Assembly (NCBI GenBank): GCA_041552055.1
Contig: JBFELO010000043.1
Location: 1 to 32,555, forward strand
Length of the DNA: 32,555 bases
DNA from: JBFELO01 sp041552055
Lineage (GTDB): Bacteria; Acidobacteriota; Thermoanaerobaculia; Thermoanaerobaculales; Sulfomarinibacteraceae
Direction of reading: 5' to 3'
A program made the translations under genes and the position numbers. Each line of letters opens with the position of its first letter. Position 1 is the stretch's first letter. The notes under the pieces are model-generated. The model did not search any database, had not been told where the DNA came from, and saw nothing but the letters and a program-made list of their open reading frames with translations. Shown here in pieces: positions 8,242 through 16,453 of this stretch.

Positions 8242-9154
8242 CGCGATCGATGGTCGCCCCCGAGGATCGGCTTCCACCGTGTCGGTGGTGGTGCCGGTGC
8301 GCAACGCACCTCACCGCATCGCCGTCTGTATCGAGGCCTTGCTGGCCCAGGACTATCCGCGGGACCGCGTGCAGATCGTCATCGTCGACAACGACTCCGA
8401 CGACGACACGCCGGATGTCGTCGACTCCTACCCGGTGACCCGCGTGACGGAGAATGCGGCGCACAGCCCATACACCGCCCGCAACGCGGGCATCGCGGCC
8501 GCGACCGGGGACATCATCGCACTCACCGACGCCAACTGCGTGCCGACCGGGGATTGGCTGACGAACGGGGTACGGACCCTGCTCGACCATGGGGCGGATC
8601 TTGTCGGAGGCAAGGTCACGTTCACCTTTTCGCACCGGCCGACCGTCGGCGAAATCGTGGACGCGACGACCAACGTGGATGTCGAGGCGAGCATCGCGAA
8701 CCATGGGGCGTGTATGACCGGCAACCTGTTCGTGCGCCGCACCGTGTTTTCCGACATCGGTGTGTTTTCACCATCGATCCGCTCCGGCGGCGACATGCGC
8801 TGGACCCGACGCGCGTCCGATGCGGGTTTTCGGCTGGTGTACGCGGCCGATGCCGAGGTCTTCTACCCGGCGCGATCCCTGGGGCCCCTGCTGCACAAGC
8901 AGATCAGGGTCGGACGCGGGGTGCCCGGAGTCTGGGCGAGCTTCGGAATGAGTCGGATGCAGATGGCCGGGATGATCGCCCGCGGCCTGCTTCCAATGCC
9001 ACCGCGTCGGCTCGCCGCTCGGGTGCGGGAGCGGACGACCGGGACTGTTCAGTACGGTCTGACCCGGCTGTGGCTGGCGGCGTGGCTGTGCAAGGTCGCG
9101 CGTTCGGTCGGCTGCGTCAGTGGAATGCTTGCTCGACCGCCCCAGGAGGACTGA
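8228..9154 (+). CDS. GT2 family glycosyltransferase (paralogue 3, DxN variant)
   Basis: 308 residues, same architecture as the two neighbouring GT2 genes: VSVVVPVRNAP (18-28), QIVIVDNDSDDDT, SPYTARNAGI, the block ADLVGGKVTFTF, MTGNLFVRRTVF, RSGGDMRWTRRASDAGF, and a C-terminal LTRLWLAAWLCKVA helix. The metal-binding motif is altered: where the others have TDADC this protein has TDANC (Asp101, Asn103), read from GAC GCC AAC. GT2 enzymes normally use the second Asp to bind the divalent metal, so activity or metal use may differ. ATG 8228 follows GAGGAAA with normal spacing and lies within the end of the preceding gene. The methyltransferase starts immediately after its stop. Confidence 0.86.
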   Translation: MVVTDAIDGRPRGSASTVSVVVPVRNAPHRIAVCIEALLAQDYPRDRVQIVIVDNDSDDDTPDVVDSYPVTRVTENAAHSPYTARNAGIAAATGDIIALTDANCVPTGDWLTNGVRTLLDHGADLVGGKVTFTFSHRPTVGEIVDATTNVDVEASIANHGACMTGNLFVRRTVFSDIGVFSPSIRSGGDMRWTRRASDAGFRLVYAADAEVFYPARSLGPLLHKQIRVGRGVPGVWASFGMSRMQMAGMIARGLLPMPPRRLAARVRERTTGTVQYGLTRLWLAAWLCKVARSVGCVSGMLARPPQED

Positions 9155-10039
9155 ATGGTGCGTGCCCTGAGTCGGGCGAAGCTCGGTTTCTTCTCGACCA
9201 TGGACCGGGTCCATCTTCGCCGGCTTCGGCGGCTCGAGGATCCTCGCGGCCCACGCATGGCATCGGTGGTGTCCGCCCTCGGTGTGCGCGACCTCGCCGT
9301 CGAGGACGAACGGGTGGCTCGGATCGAGGAGCAGCGGCGCGAGTGGCTCGCTTCGGAGGAAGACCTGGTAAGTGGAGCCCTCGGAGCGGGTCGGGAGTGG
9401 GATGATGGGGTGACCCTCAGCGGCGCCTGCGCGGCGAGCAAGGATCTCCTGCCGGCGTCGCTGCTCTTCCTGCTGGTCGAGGAGTTCCGACCCCGACTCG
9501 TGCTGGAGCTCGGTACCAACGTCGGTATCTCCTCCGGTTACCTCGCGGTGGCGCTCGATCGCAACCCGACCCACGGGTCGCTGTATACGCTCGAGGCCTC
9601 CCCGTACCGGCTGCATCACGCCAGGGAGTTCCACCGGAGGCTCGCTGTGGAAAACGTCGAGTACCGGGAGGGCCTGTTCGAGCACACCCTCGGGCCGACG
9701 CTTGACGACATGGGGAACGTCGACATGGCGTTCGTCGACGGGCACCATCGGCTGGAGCCGACCCTGAGGTACTTCGACCTCATCTATCCCCACATGACGC
9801 CCTCCGGCATCGTCGTGTTCGATGACATCCGCCTCAGCTCAGAGATGCGTCAGGCGTGGCGTCACGTCCAGCGGGATCGCCGAGTCGCCATCGCCGTGGA
9901 TCTTTACGCCATCGGGCTGTGTTTGATGGCCGGTGAGGGAGCGCCCACCAAGCGACTGGTCACTCCACCCATTTCGTTTGCCCTGCAACACCGAGAGCTC
10001 TCCCTGCGTGAGATTCCGGGACAGTTTCTCGTCAGGTAG
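9155..10039 (+). CDS. Class I SAM-dependent methyltransferase (Methyltransf_24/CmcI-like)
   Basis: 294 residues. After an about 110-residue N-terminal segment comes SAM motif I, VLELGTNVGISSGYL (Glu118 to Leu130), then YTLEASP as the acidic-loop strand, NVDMAFVDGHH (Asp195, His197, His198) and IVVFDDI (Asp223, Asp224), the pattern of small-molecule O-methyltransferases with a DGHH metal or catalytic region. Soluble, no signal peptide. It starts directly after the stop of the GT2 gene, with AGGAGG six bases before the ATG, so it is the last member of the 7309-10039 operon and probably methylates a sugar of the glycan. Substrate unknown. Confidence 0.8.
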   Translation: MVRALSRAKLGFFSTMDRVHLRRLRRLEDPRGPRMASVVSALGVRDLAVEDERVARIEEQRREWLASEEDLVSGALGAGREWDDGVTLSGACAASKDLLPASLLFLLVEEFRPRLVLELGTNVGISSGYLAVALDRNPTHGSLYTLEASPYRLHHAREFHRRLAVENVEYREGLFEHTLGPTLDDMGNVDMAFVDGHHRLEPTLRYFDLIYPHMTPSGIVVFDDIRLSSEMRQAWRHVQRDRRVAIAVDLYAIGLCLMAGEGAPTKRLVTPPISFALQHRELSLREIPGQFLVR

Positions 10040-10322
10040 TTTTGAGGACGAGCACGCTCGCGCTCGAAACACGGTTCCATCCGCAGCTTGACGGAACAGC
10101 ACGAAATCGATGTCGGACTCGAGCACGTCAGGGATTGGGAGGAAGCCGCTGTCGATTTGAACGACGAACTCCAACATTCCGTCATGCACAGCGAGATCGT
10201 TCTCCATGCCGCGGATCTGAGACCTGAGGTCGCGGTTCGGTTTGAGACTCGCCGTGAACAGTTCCTCGCGAGCTCGCATGAGCAAACGCATTGCTACGAT
10301 GGATAGAGCGACCGGCCAGGCG

Positions 10323-10336
10323 CTGCGGTACCGCAG
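10323..10336. promoter_or_regulatory. 14-bp perfect palindrome
   Basis: CTGCGGTACCGCAG is self-complementary and is followed by ATTATTTT. It sits just upstream of the -10-like TATTTT of the asparagine-synthase-like gene, so it could be an operator; read as RNA it is a 5-bp stem with a GTAC loop and a short T run, a weak terminator for the upstream operon. Sequence alone does not decide. Confidence 0.3.
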
Positions 10337-10338
10337 AT

Positions 10339-10344
10339 TATTTT
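10339..10344 (+). promoter_or_regulatory. -10-like box TATTTT
   Basis: TATTTT fits TANNNT, 28 bases before ATG 10373, giving an about 20-nt leader that contains the GAGGGG ribosome site at 10362-10367. No clear -35. Confidence 0.3.
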
Positions 10345-10372
10345 CCGGGTGACGCCGCCACGAGGGGAATGA

Positions 10373-12103
10373 ATGCTTCTCACGATCGATCGCGAGTCGG
10401 GAATCGAGGCGTCGGGCCAACATTCCAGAAGTTTCGATCAAGTCCGGAGCGACGGCAGAACCCTGGTGCTCTTCGGTTCCCCCTACTCTCTTTTGGACAC
10501 ATCGGGGCCCTTCTGGTTGACGGGACATGAACTCCTCGAACTCTGGAACGACCGCGGTCCATCGGCCGCCGATGACATTGACGGGTCGTTTGCTCTCCTG
10601 GTGAGGGACCAAGACACTCGCCACCTGCACGTGGTGACGGATCGATTTGGCACCCAGAACCTGTTCTTCGCCTGGAATGGTCCCGTGCTCCTGGTGTCCG
10701 ACCGCTTGACCGAAATCGTCGACGCTCTGCCTCGCGTAAAGCTCGATCCGGTCGGGATTCGGTCCTTCCTGCTTTACGGCATGATCCTGGCGGATCGCAG
10801 CGTGTTCACCGGTGTGCGCAAGTTCGCCCCCGCCACTCATTACGAGATCGATACCGGTGCCGAGGGCACCGATTTCGTTGCTTCCCGCCACTGGGAGATG
10901 GTTCCCAAGGCCGGGCCTCTGTCCACCGATGAGGCCATCGATTTCATCGTCGAAGAGTTCACCACCGCGCTCCTACGGAGTGCCGATGTCGACGGAGTGC
11001 CCCTGTCAGTGCCCCTCACCAGCGGCAAGGACAGTCGCGCGATACTCTCCGTGCTTGCCTCGAACCCCGATCTGCACTGCTACACCCACGGCGATGCGTC
11101 GGACCCTGACGTCGAGATCGCAGTCGAAATCGCCCGCTCGTTGGGCGTTGATCACGACGTATACGCCCTGGACGACTCGTGGATCGGCGCGATTTTTGCC
11201 AACGGCGAGCGTCATGCCACGTCGTTTAACGGCGACATCGACCACATCCGCTTTCTGCACGTGCTCAACTCGTACGACCGCGAGGAGAGTCGCGGAGGCG
11301 TTTTCTACCCGGGGGCGTGGGGCAACGAGGTGTTTCAGGGTAAATTCCTGCAGACCACGGGTCTGTTCGACGCGGAGACGCCGCGGGCTGCGGCCGAGGT
11401 CGTGCTCGGTGGTATCGCCGATGCCCGCAAGGCGGACTACGGACTGTTCCCCGAACACCGCGAAACGGTGACCGAGCCCTTTATTGATCACCTGGAACGG
11501 GTCGTCGACATCGACCCGGACTGGTTGGCCAACCGAACCGCGACCTCGATTCGATTGGTGCAGCACAGCTACAGCCCGCACTTCTTCTCGGTGTTCTCCT
11601 CCTACCTGTCGAAGCGTTTCCGCGTGTTTCACTCGTACCTCCAGAAACCGATCGTCGAAGTGATGCCGTGGGTGCCGGCCGAGATCCAGCAGGAGGCGGG
11701 GCTGCAGCACCGGATCATCGAGCGCATCCGCCCGGATCTGGTCGAGTTTCCACTTTTCAGCGAGGGTGCATACCGGTACGTCCAATCCGGCCTGTCAAAC
11801 GTCGTGAAGGATCGGTTCCATCGGTCCGGCGTGCCCCGAAAGGTCAACCGTGCACTGGAGAAAATCGTCGGCAGGGGCTTTCAGAACTACCGTTACTTCG
11901 TCGACTATCAGCGTTGGTTGTTCGACGGTCACCGTGACGAGGTGCGCCGGTTGTTGACGGCCAGCGACCTGCGCTGTAGTGATGTCATCGATCGGAACTC
12001 TGTTGAGAGCATGCTCGAGAAGTTCGAGGCCGGCACTCTCGCCAACGTTCATCCGTTGACACGGATGCTGTCGCTGGAGATGTTTCTTCGGGCTGCGGTG
12101 TGA
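10373..12103 (+). CDS. Asparagine-synthase-like protein lacking the glutaminase cysteine
   Basis: 576 residues in two parts. Residues 1-150 are a degenerate Ntn-hydrolase-like domain (DIDGSFALLVRD at about 68-79, HVVTDRFGTQNLFFAW at about 86-101), but the chain begins MLLTID and lacks the Cys2 that asparagine synthase B and related amidotransferases need to hydrolyse glutamine. Residues about 190-576 are the adenylating synthetase domain with the pyrophosphate-binding loop VPLTSGKDSRAIL (216-222 core, TSGKDSR). So it should be able to adenylate a carboxylate but not take ammonia from glutamine; it may use free ammonia or another amine, perhaps to amidate a uronic acid or add an amino acid to the glycan. 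That is inference from context. ATG 10373 has GAGGGG five bases upstream. It forms its own unit and ends eight bases from the convergent gene. Confidence 0.78.
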   Translation: MLLTIDRESGIEASGQHSRSFDQVRSDGRTLVLFGSPYSLLDTSGPFWLTGHELLELWNDRGPSAADDIDGSFALLVRDQDTRHLHVVTDRFGTQNLFFAWNGPVLLVSDRLTEIVDALPRVKLDPVGIRSFLLYGMILADRSVFTGVRKFAPATHYEIDTGAEGTDFVASRHWEMVPKAGPLSTDEAIDFIVEEFTTALLRSADVDGVPLSVPLTSGKDSRAILSVLASNPDLHCYTHGDASDPDVEIAVEIARSLGVDHDVYALDDSWIGAIFANGERHATSFNGDIDHIRFLHVLNSYDREESRGGVFYPGAWGNEVFQGKFLQTTGLFDAETPRAAAEVVLGGIADARKADYGLFPEHRETVTEPFIDHLERVVDIDPDWLANRTATSIRLVQHSYSPHFFSVFSSYLSKRFRVFHSYLQKPIVEVMPWVPAEIQQEAGLQHRIIERIRPDLVEFPLFSEGAYRYVQSGLSNVVKDRFHRSGVPRKVNRALEKIVGRGFQNYRYFVDYQRWLFDGHRDEVRRLLTASDLRCSDVIDRNSVESMLEKFEAGTLANVHPLTRMLSLEMFLRAAV

Positions 12104-12111
12104 CCGTGCGA

Positions 12112-13182
12112 TCAGGTTGCCGGTGTGGGAGGGCGTAGACCGAGTTCTCCGAGGGCGCGTTCCAGGTTCAGGAGTGACGCATCGATCAACTGGGAGCGTA
12201 TCGTTTGCAGGCTTTGCACCATCTGCTGTCGCGTCGGGGTGGGAAGATCCAGCGCGGTCGAAATCGCATGCGACAGGCCGCCGTCAAGGTAGCTGATCGC
12301 CAGCGATCCGAGGTCGTACAGCTGGCCGAGCTCAGAGTGTACCAGGGGGATTGTCCCAACCCCGATGGCCATCGAGATCGACGAGGTGATCTTGTCGAGG
12401 AAGTACGGTTCGAACATGAGGGACGTTCTGTCCACGAGTGGCAGGGAGTAGCCGCAGGATGCGACTGCTATCAGGTAATCTCGATAGTGAGAGACGTCCG
12501 TTCTGAACTTTATGAACCTCTGGAGGCCGCGGCTCCGAACCGTCCGCTCGAGTCGCAGTCCGTCAAGTGCGTAGGGCCTGCCGATGATCTCGATTTCAAG
12601 GTCGGTCCTTCCTTCTGACACGACCTGTCCGACCGCCTCGACGAGCGCCTCGTAGTTGCGTCGACGAAAGTCGATCGTTCCCTGCAGGCAGAACCGGCTT
12701 AGGCTGATGTCCACTTCCAGCGGTTTGTCCATCAAGTACACGGGAGCAATCCACGACAGGGGCAGTCCGTCGCCGACGTACCGGGCAACATGGCGAGCGA
12801 GCACCAGAGCCTGGCGTTTTCGATGGGAAAAGAAGGAACGGTAGCGCTGGTCCTCCAGCAGCAGTATGGCGTTGTGGACGGCACCCATGATCGGCACGCC
12901 ACTCCCGGATAACCTCTGTAGGGTCCAGGTCGGTTCGATACTGTTCGCGATCACGAAGTCGTACGCGCGGAAACCGCGCAATCTGAGATTCGCACGAATA
13001 AGGCGAGAATCGAGACTGTGCAGTGAGAATCTGAGACCGGGGCAGTGGGCGAACGGATCGCTGTCGAGGATCTGCGACCGCGCGTAGACGTCCACCTCGA
13101 TACCGAGCCTGTTCAGGAGGTACACGAACGTCGGCAGAGTCTCTCCGTGAGCGATCGTGAACTCGACGACAGCGCATCTCAT
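12112..13182 (-). CDS. Glycosyltransferase-like protein (probable GT-B fold)
   Basis: 356 residues from ATG 13182 (CAGGA eight bases before). MRCAVVEFTIAHGETLP is a first GT-B strand and loop; the middle has GAVHNAILLLEDQRYRSFF, and the second half reads like a nucleotide-binding Rossmann domain: LEIEIIGRPYALDG, FIKFRTDVSHYRDYL, then SMAIGVGTIPLVHSELGQLYDL, the region where GT4 enzymes hold the donor. The canonical E(X7)E is not obvious, so assignment to a transferase is moderate. No signal peptide or membrane helix. Base composition is lower in GC than the locus ends (55% in 12481-12540). It is transcribed alone toward the asparagine-synthase-like gene; the 215-bp spacer upstream (13183-13397) shows no gene. 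Confidence 0.55.
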   Translation of the reverse strand: MRCAVVEFTIAHGETLPTFVYLLNRLGIEVDVYARSQILDSDPFAHCPGLRFSLHSLDSRLIRANLRLRGFRAYDFVIANSIEPTWTLQRLSGSGVPIMGAVHNAILLLEDQRYRSFFSHRKRQALVLARHVARYVGDGLPLSWIAPVYLMDKPLEVDISLSRFCLQGTIDFRRRNYEALVEAVGQVVSEGRTDLEIEIIGRPYALDGLRLERTVRSRGLQRFIKFRTDVSHYRDYLIAVASCGYSLPLVDRTSLMFEPYFLDKITSSISMAIGVGTIPLVHSELGQLYDLGSLAISYLDGGLSHAISTALDLPTPTRQQMVQSLQTIRSQLIDASLLNLERALGELGLRPPTPAT

Positions 13183-13397
13183 GGATGGATCCTGCCCCAC
13201 ACGGCTCTGCCAGCCTCGGCGTGAGCCTGCCAATGTCCTTTTTCAGCCGGGTGCCCGACGTCAGCGAAATGCCGAAGCCGGAGGTCTCTCAGCCGATGTC
13301 CAGTGTACCGGTTTCTGGTCGATCCGACCCGGGTTCGTTCGACCGAGAGCCGGCGCGTCGTCGCGCCGTGTCATGCGCCGGATGACCGACCGGTCAA

Positions 13398-14396
13398 TCA
13401 ATCGAGCACGATCTCCATGAGCTGTTGCATCCTGTGCCGATAGGTGTGCTCGGAAACGGCCCTCTGGCGTGCCCGCTCCGCGATCCGTTCGAGCTCATCG
13501 TGGTGGGCCAGGAAGTAGGCGACCTTCTGCTTGAGGTCGTCGGCGTTCTCGAACACGATCACCTCGTCTCCCGGGTCGAAGAAACGCTCGAGGTCGGGCT
13601 GGGCCTCCGAGAAGGGCGCCCGGCCGCAACAGGCGACCTCGAACACCCGACATGTCACACCGTTCACCTGGTAGTGGCCGCTCTGGAGATTGGGACAGAT
13701 CGGAGTCGCACTGTAGATCTTCGTCTTCTTGAGGCCGGAAACCGTCTCGGGGACGAAGTGCCGATCGAGCTTGGGCGACTTGTTCCAGCCCCAGCCCCAC
13801 AACTTGAGGTCGTAGTCGGTCAGGTGCTCGAACAGGGCGCGCCTGCGGCTGCGACCTCCCCCGATGAACGTCACCTGAGCTGCGAACCGCTGCTCGTCAC
13901 TCGGTGTCAACTCGACTCTCGCGTGTTCCTCGGGGTCACACGCCGGTCCGAGGACGTGGACATCCGCGAGGCCGGTCGAAGGCAATCGCAACAGCGGCAC
14001 GGGGTAGGAATCGAGGCTGAACAGGTGGTCGTACTGGCGCAGCGCCTCCACCTGAAAGGCGCGCCAATACTGCAGGTTCTCTTCCCACAGGATGGCCTTG
14101 CACCCCAGACGTGCCTTGAGTCTCGCCAGCGTGGCGGGATAGATGCCCCAATTCGACCCGTAGACGAACAGGACCTCGGGTTGGTAGGCCGTGGCCACAC
14201 GAGTCAGCCTGCGGTTGAATCGTCGCCGATCAAAAGTGTGAGGATTTCGATAACGAACCGTTTCGATCAGTGGAAGGTCCTCGTCGATGGCGAGCAGCCG
14301 GGTCTCGCACCCTATCTGGCGGAGGCCGCGCTGCACGAACAGAGGGACGTCCCCTGAAGGCAAGGTGATGCTCGCGACGAGCATGACCCGGGTCAT
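13398..14396 (-). CDS. CgeB-like glycosyltransferase (Glyco_trans_1_2 family)
   Basis: 332 residues. The N-terminal half (MTRVMLVASI, EVLFVYGSNWGIYP, CKAILWEENLQYW) and the C-terminal half (VTFIGGGRSRRRALFEHL, LKLWGWGW, IYSATPICPNL, GVTCRVFEVACCGRAPFSE, FENADDLKQKVAYFLAHHDE, HTYRHRMQQLMEIV) follow the layout of CgeB/DUF3880-type GT-B transferases, in which the R(V/M)FEV(A/L)ACG segment and the downstream acidic region bind the sugar donor. Soluble. ATG 14396 overlaps the stop of the preceding 149-codon gene as ATGA, so the two are coupled; the longer open frame upstream is rejected. Probably adds a sugar to the lipid-linked glycan; specificity unknown. Confidence 0.72.
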   Translation of the reverse strand: MTRVMLVASITLPSGDVPLFVQRGLRQIGCETRLLAIDEDLPLIETVRYRNPHTFDRRRFNRRLTRVATAYQPEVLFVYGSNWGIYPATLARLKARLGCKAILWEENLQYWRAFQVEALRQYDHLFSLDSYPVPLLRLPSTGLADVHVLGPACDPEEHARVELTPSDEQRFAAQVTFIGGGRSRRRALFEHLTDYDLKLWGWGWNKSPKLDRHFVPETVSGLKKTKIYSATPICPNLQSGHYQVNGVTCRVFEVACCGRAPFSEAQPDLERFFDPGDEVIVFENADDLKQKVAYFLAHHDELERIAERARQRAVSEHTYRHRMQQLMEIVLD

Positions 14397-14842
14397 CGTG
14401 CGTGGTCCAGTGAGCCGAAGAGCGTGGCGAGGCGACGCCTGCCTCCGCGAAAAACGCGGCCGGGGAGGGCCATGGCGAGATCGAGCCATCGCTCGAGGGC
14501 CGTCCGCACCAGGTAGCTCGACACGGCCTTCCGAGGAATGATGACCAGCCGTCGTTTCCTCATCTCGAAGAATCCGACGTGAGCTGGCGCCGAGTTCAAC
14601 GAAGCCGCCAGCGCGGAATGTCTCCGAGACCTCGGGTGGTCATCCCCGAAGAACGGCACGATCGCGAGTGTGCAGATTCCCGTCGCTTCCGACGGGACGA
14701 CCACCCGTATTCCCGGGTATGTCCATCTCAGGTCATCCGCGATGTCCTTGAAGACCCAAGAGTTCCGGTCTGCTGCGATGCAGACGGTTTTCGGGGTCTC
14801 GATCCCCGCCCGCCGCAACCGGTGCTCGAGGTAGGCGCTCAT
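14393..14842 (-). CDS. 149-residue protein of unknown function, coupled to CgeB-like gene
   Basis: ATG 14842 with AAAGG seven bases before it; the stop overlaps the start of the CgeB-like transferase (ATGA). The protein opens with VCIAADRNSWVFKDIADDL, which resembles the first strand and helix of some GT-B glycosyltransferases (strand, then W-x-F-x-x-I-A), but it ends after about 150 residues, without a donor-binding domain. The second half is basic (EMRKRRLVIIPRK; FRGGRRRLATLF). It may be an accessory subunit of the downstream transferase, a stand-alone small protein, or the remnant of a truncated transferase. The tight coupling argues that it is expressed. Confidence 0.6.
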   Translation of the reverse strand: MSAYLEHRLRRAGIETPKTVCIAADRNSWVFKDIADDLRWTYPGIRVVVPSEATGICTLAIVPFFGDDHPRSRRHSALAASLNSAPAHVGFFEMRKRRLVIIPRKAVSSYLVRTALERWLDLAMALPGRVFRGGRRRLATLFGSLDHAR

Positions 14843-14954
14843 TCAGGACCTTTCAACAACCTCTCTCCTGCGCAGTATCGACGTCACGGCTCGCGACGTG
14901 GTTCCGGGGCGCAGACATCGGTGATGGTTCTGCTCGTGCATGCCGCTGGGGTGG

Positions 14955-16385
14955 CTAATGTGACCGTAGCGCTTCGATCAGCATGCCGATGTTCCTGCGA
15001 TGGATGGAGCCGACGAACCCGTCGACGATGATCAGAGTCAGAACGTAGGCCGCGAGTCCGAGCGAGCCGCACGCCATCAAGAGCCAGAGGTTGGTGATCG
15101 GCTGCAGGTCCTTCGCGAACACGACCGCGAGGCACGAGAGGGCCGTGGCGGTGCAGGGCGCGAGCAACGTCCGGAGGCACTCGCGAAGCCTGACGCCGGA
15201 GATCTTCAGGAACTGGGGCCACGTGTAGAACTGGGTGACGAGGGTCAGAAGGCGCGCGACCACAGCTCCCATGATACCAAGTCGAAGTACCAACGGATAC
15301 AAGGTGATACCCAGGATCGATGCGTTCATGATCGAGGTCTTCGTCTGGATGTCCGGCCTTCCCTTGCTGAGGTAGACGGCCCCGAAGTTGGCGGTCACGG
15401 AGCGCAGGGCGCCGACCAGGACGAGCAGTTGGAATACGGGAACGATGGGCGACCACTTCTGCCCGAGGATCAACGGCACGCCCTCCGGGGCGAACACGAA
15501 CAACAGCCCGCTGAGCGGAATCGCGACCGCCGACACCAGACCCAGGGTGCCGAGGACCGCCTGTCGGTACTTCGCGGCATCGTTCTTGACCTTGGAGTAG
15601 GTCGGGAACGTGACCTGGGAGATCGCGTGCGTGATTTCGGTGGCGCCGAGATTCGCGAGCCGCACCGCCATCTGATACAGGCCCAGAGAGGTCGACTGGA
15701 GCAGGCGGCCGACGACCACCGTGTCGAGGCTCTTGACGAGGAACTCGAAAACGGTCGTGGACAGTATCCAGCGACCGAATCGGAACAACTCCCGCGCCTT
15801 CTCGAGGTCGAGCCGGAAGCGTGGGCGGTAGTGGTGAATGAGGTACGAGACGACGAGCTGGGCGGCGTTGGCGGCGACGAAACCGATCGCGAGTGCGAAC
15901 GCGTTGCGAAAGATGAACGCACAGGGGATCGACACCGAGATCTCGGTGAGCGTTCCGGACACCTGATAGATCGACTGCTTGTGGAACTCGAGCTCTTTGC
16001 GAAAGTACACGACTGCGATATTCGTGAATCCCCGCAGGGCAACGCCCACGGCCACCAGGCGGAGCAGGGGTATCACGTCCGGTTCGCGGAAGAACCGAGC
16101 GACCAGCGGTGCCGCCAGAACGAGGATCGCAGACAGCGCGAGGCCTCTGATGATTTGCACCACCCATGCTGTGTCCAGGTACGACGCGATGTCCTCTTCC
16201 TTCTGGATCAGGGCTTCGGTGAAACCGGTGCGACTGAAGACCTCGACGATCTCGACGGCGACCGAAGCGATGGCAAAGAGACCGAAATGAGCCGGGGCGA
16301 GGAGCCTGGCGAGGATGACCGTTCGTACCGCCGACAGCAAACGAACGACGGTCCTCGAGCCGAGAACCCATATCCCGCTCCGCAC
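14955..16385 (-). CDS. Oligosaccharide flippase (Wzx/WzxC-like, Polysacc_synt_3)
   Basis: 476 residues from GTG 16385, polytopic throughout with roughly 12-14 hydrophobic helices. The opening GIWVLGSRTVVRLLSAVRT and ARLLAPAHFGLFAIA, the REPDVIPLLRLVAV region and FRKELEFHKQS loop are typical of MOP-superfamily lipopolysaccharide flippases, which move undecaprenyl-PP-linked repeat units across the inner membrane. The start is uncertain: GTG 16385 has AGAAGG only two bases away, and the frame stays open upstream with no ATG, GTG or TTG, reaching a CTG at 16457 that overlaps the stop of the preceding gene as CTGA and has AAAGGA five bases before it. Starting there would add 24 residues and match family length better. 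Cotranscribed with the GT39 gene. Partner of the Wzy-like proteins at 329 and 1911. Confidence 0.85.
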   Translation of the reverse strand: MRSGIWVLGSRTVVRLLSAVRTVILARLLAPAHFGLFAIASVAVEIVEVFSRTGFTEALIQKEEDIASYLDTAWVVQIIRGLALSAILVLAAPLVARFFREPDVIPLLRLVAVGVALRGFTNIAVVYFRKELEFHKQSIYQVSGTLTEISVSIPCAFIFRNAFALAIGFVAANAAQLVVSYLIHHYRPRFRLDLEKARELFRFGRWILSTTVFEFLVKSLDTVVVGRLLQSTSLGLYQMAVRLANLGATEITHAISQVTFPTYSKVKNDAAKYRQAVLGTLGLVSAVAIPLSGLLFVFAPEGVPLILGQKWSPIVPVFQLLVLVGALRSVTANFGAVYLSKGRPDIQTKTSIMNASILGITLYPLVLRLGIMGAVVARLLTLVTQFYTWPQFLKISGVRLRECLRTLLAPCTATALSCLAVVFAKDLQPITNLWLLMACGSLGLAAYVLTLIIVDGFVGSIHRRNIGMLIEALRSH

Positions 16386-16453
16386 GGCCTTCTGCGAGGT
16401 CGTTCCGTTCGAGGAGAACAGAGTTCGCAGCGATGCGAGGAGGGCTCGGAGGA

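Larger units (their letters stand above)
10040..10372 (+). other. 333-bp spacer with lower GC and no confident gene
   Basis: The longest gap between genes in the window. A 60-base line here (10141-10200) is 53% GC, well below the flanks. It is open on both strands: a plus frame 10088-10306 (72 codons, very rich in Glu, Asp and His) and a codon-aligned minus frame from ATG 10291 whose translation looks more protein-like (MRLLMRAREELF, LEFVVQIDSGFLPI) but has no ribosome site and runs 200 bases into the antisense of the methyltransferase. I call neither a gene. The right end carries a 14-bp palindrome and a -10-like box for the next gene. Confidence 0.5.

Noticed and set aside
10088..10306. 72-codon plus-strand frame in the spacer
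   Set aside because: No ribosome site, composition dominated by Glu, Asp and His as in a mirror frame, and no resemblance to a known family.
12104..12111. Shared terminator between convergent genes
   Set aside because: Only eight bases separate the asparagine-synthase-like gene and the convergent transferase, and no hairpin with a T run is present there.
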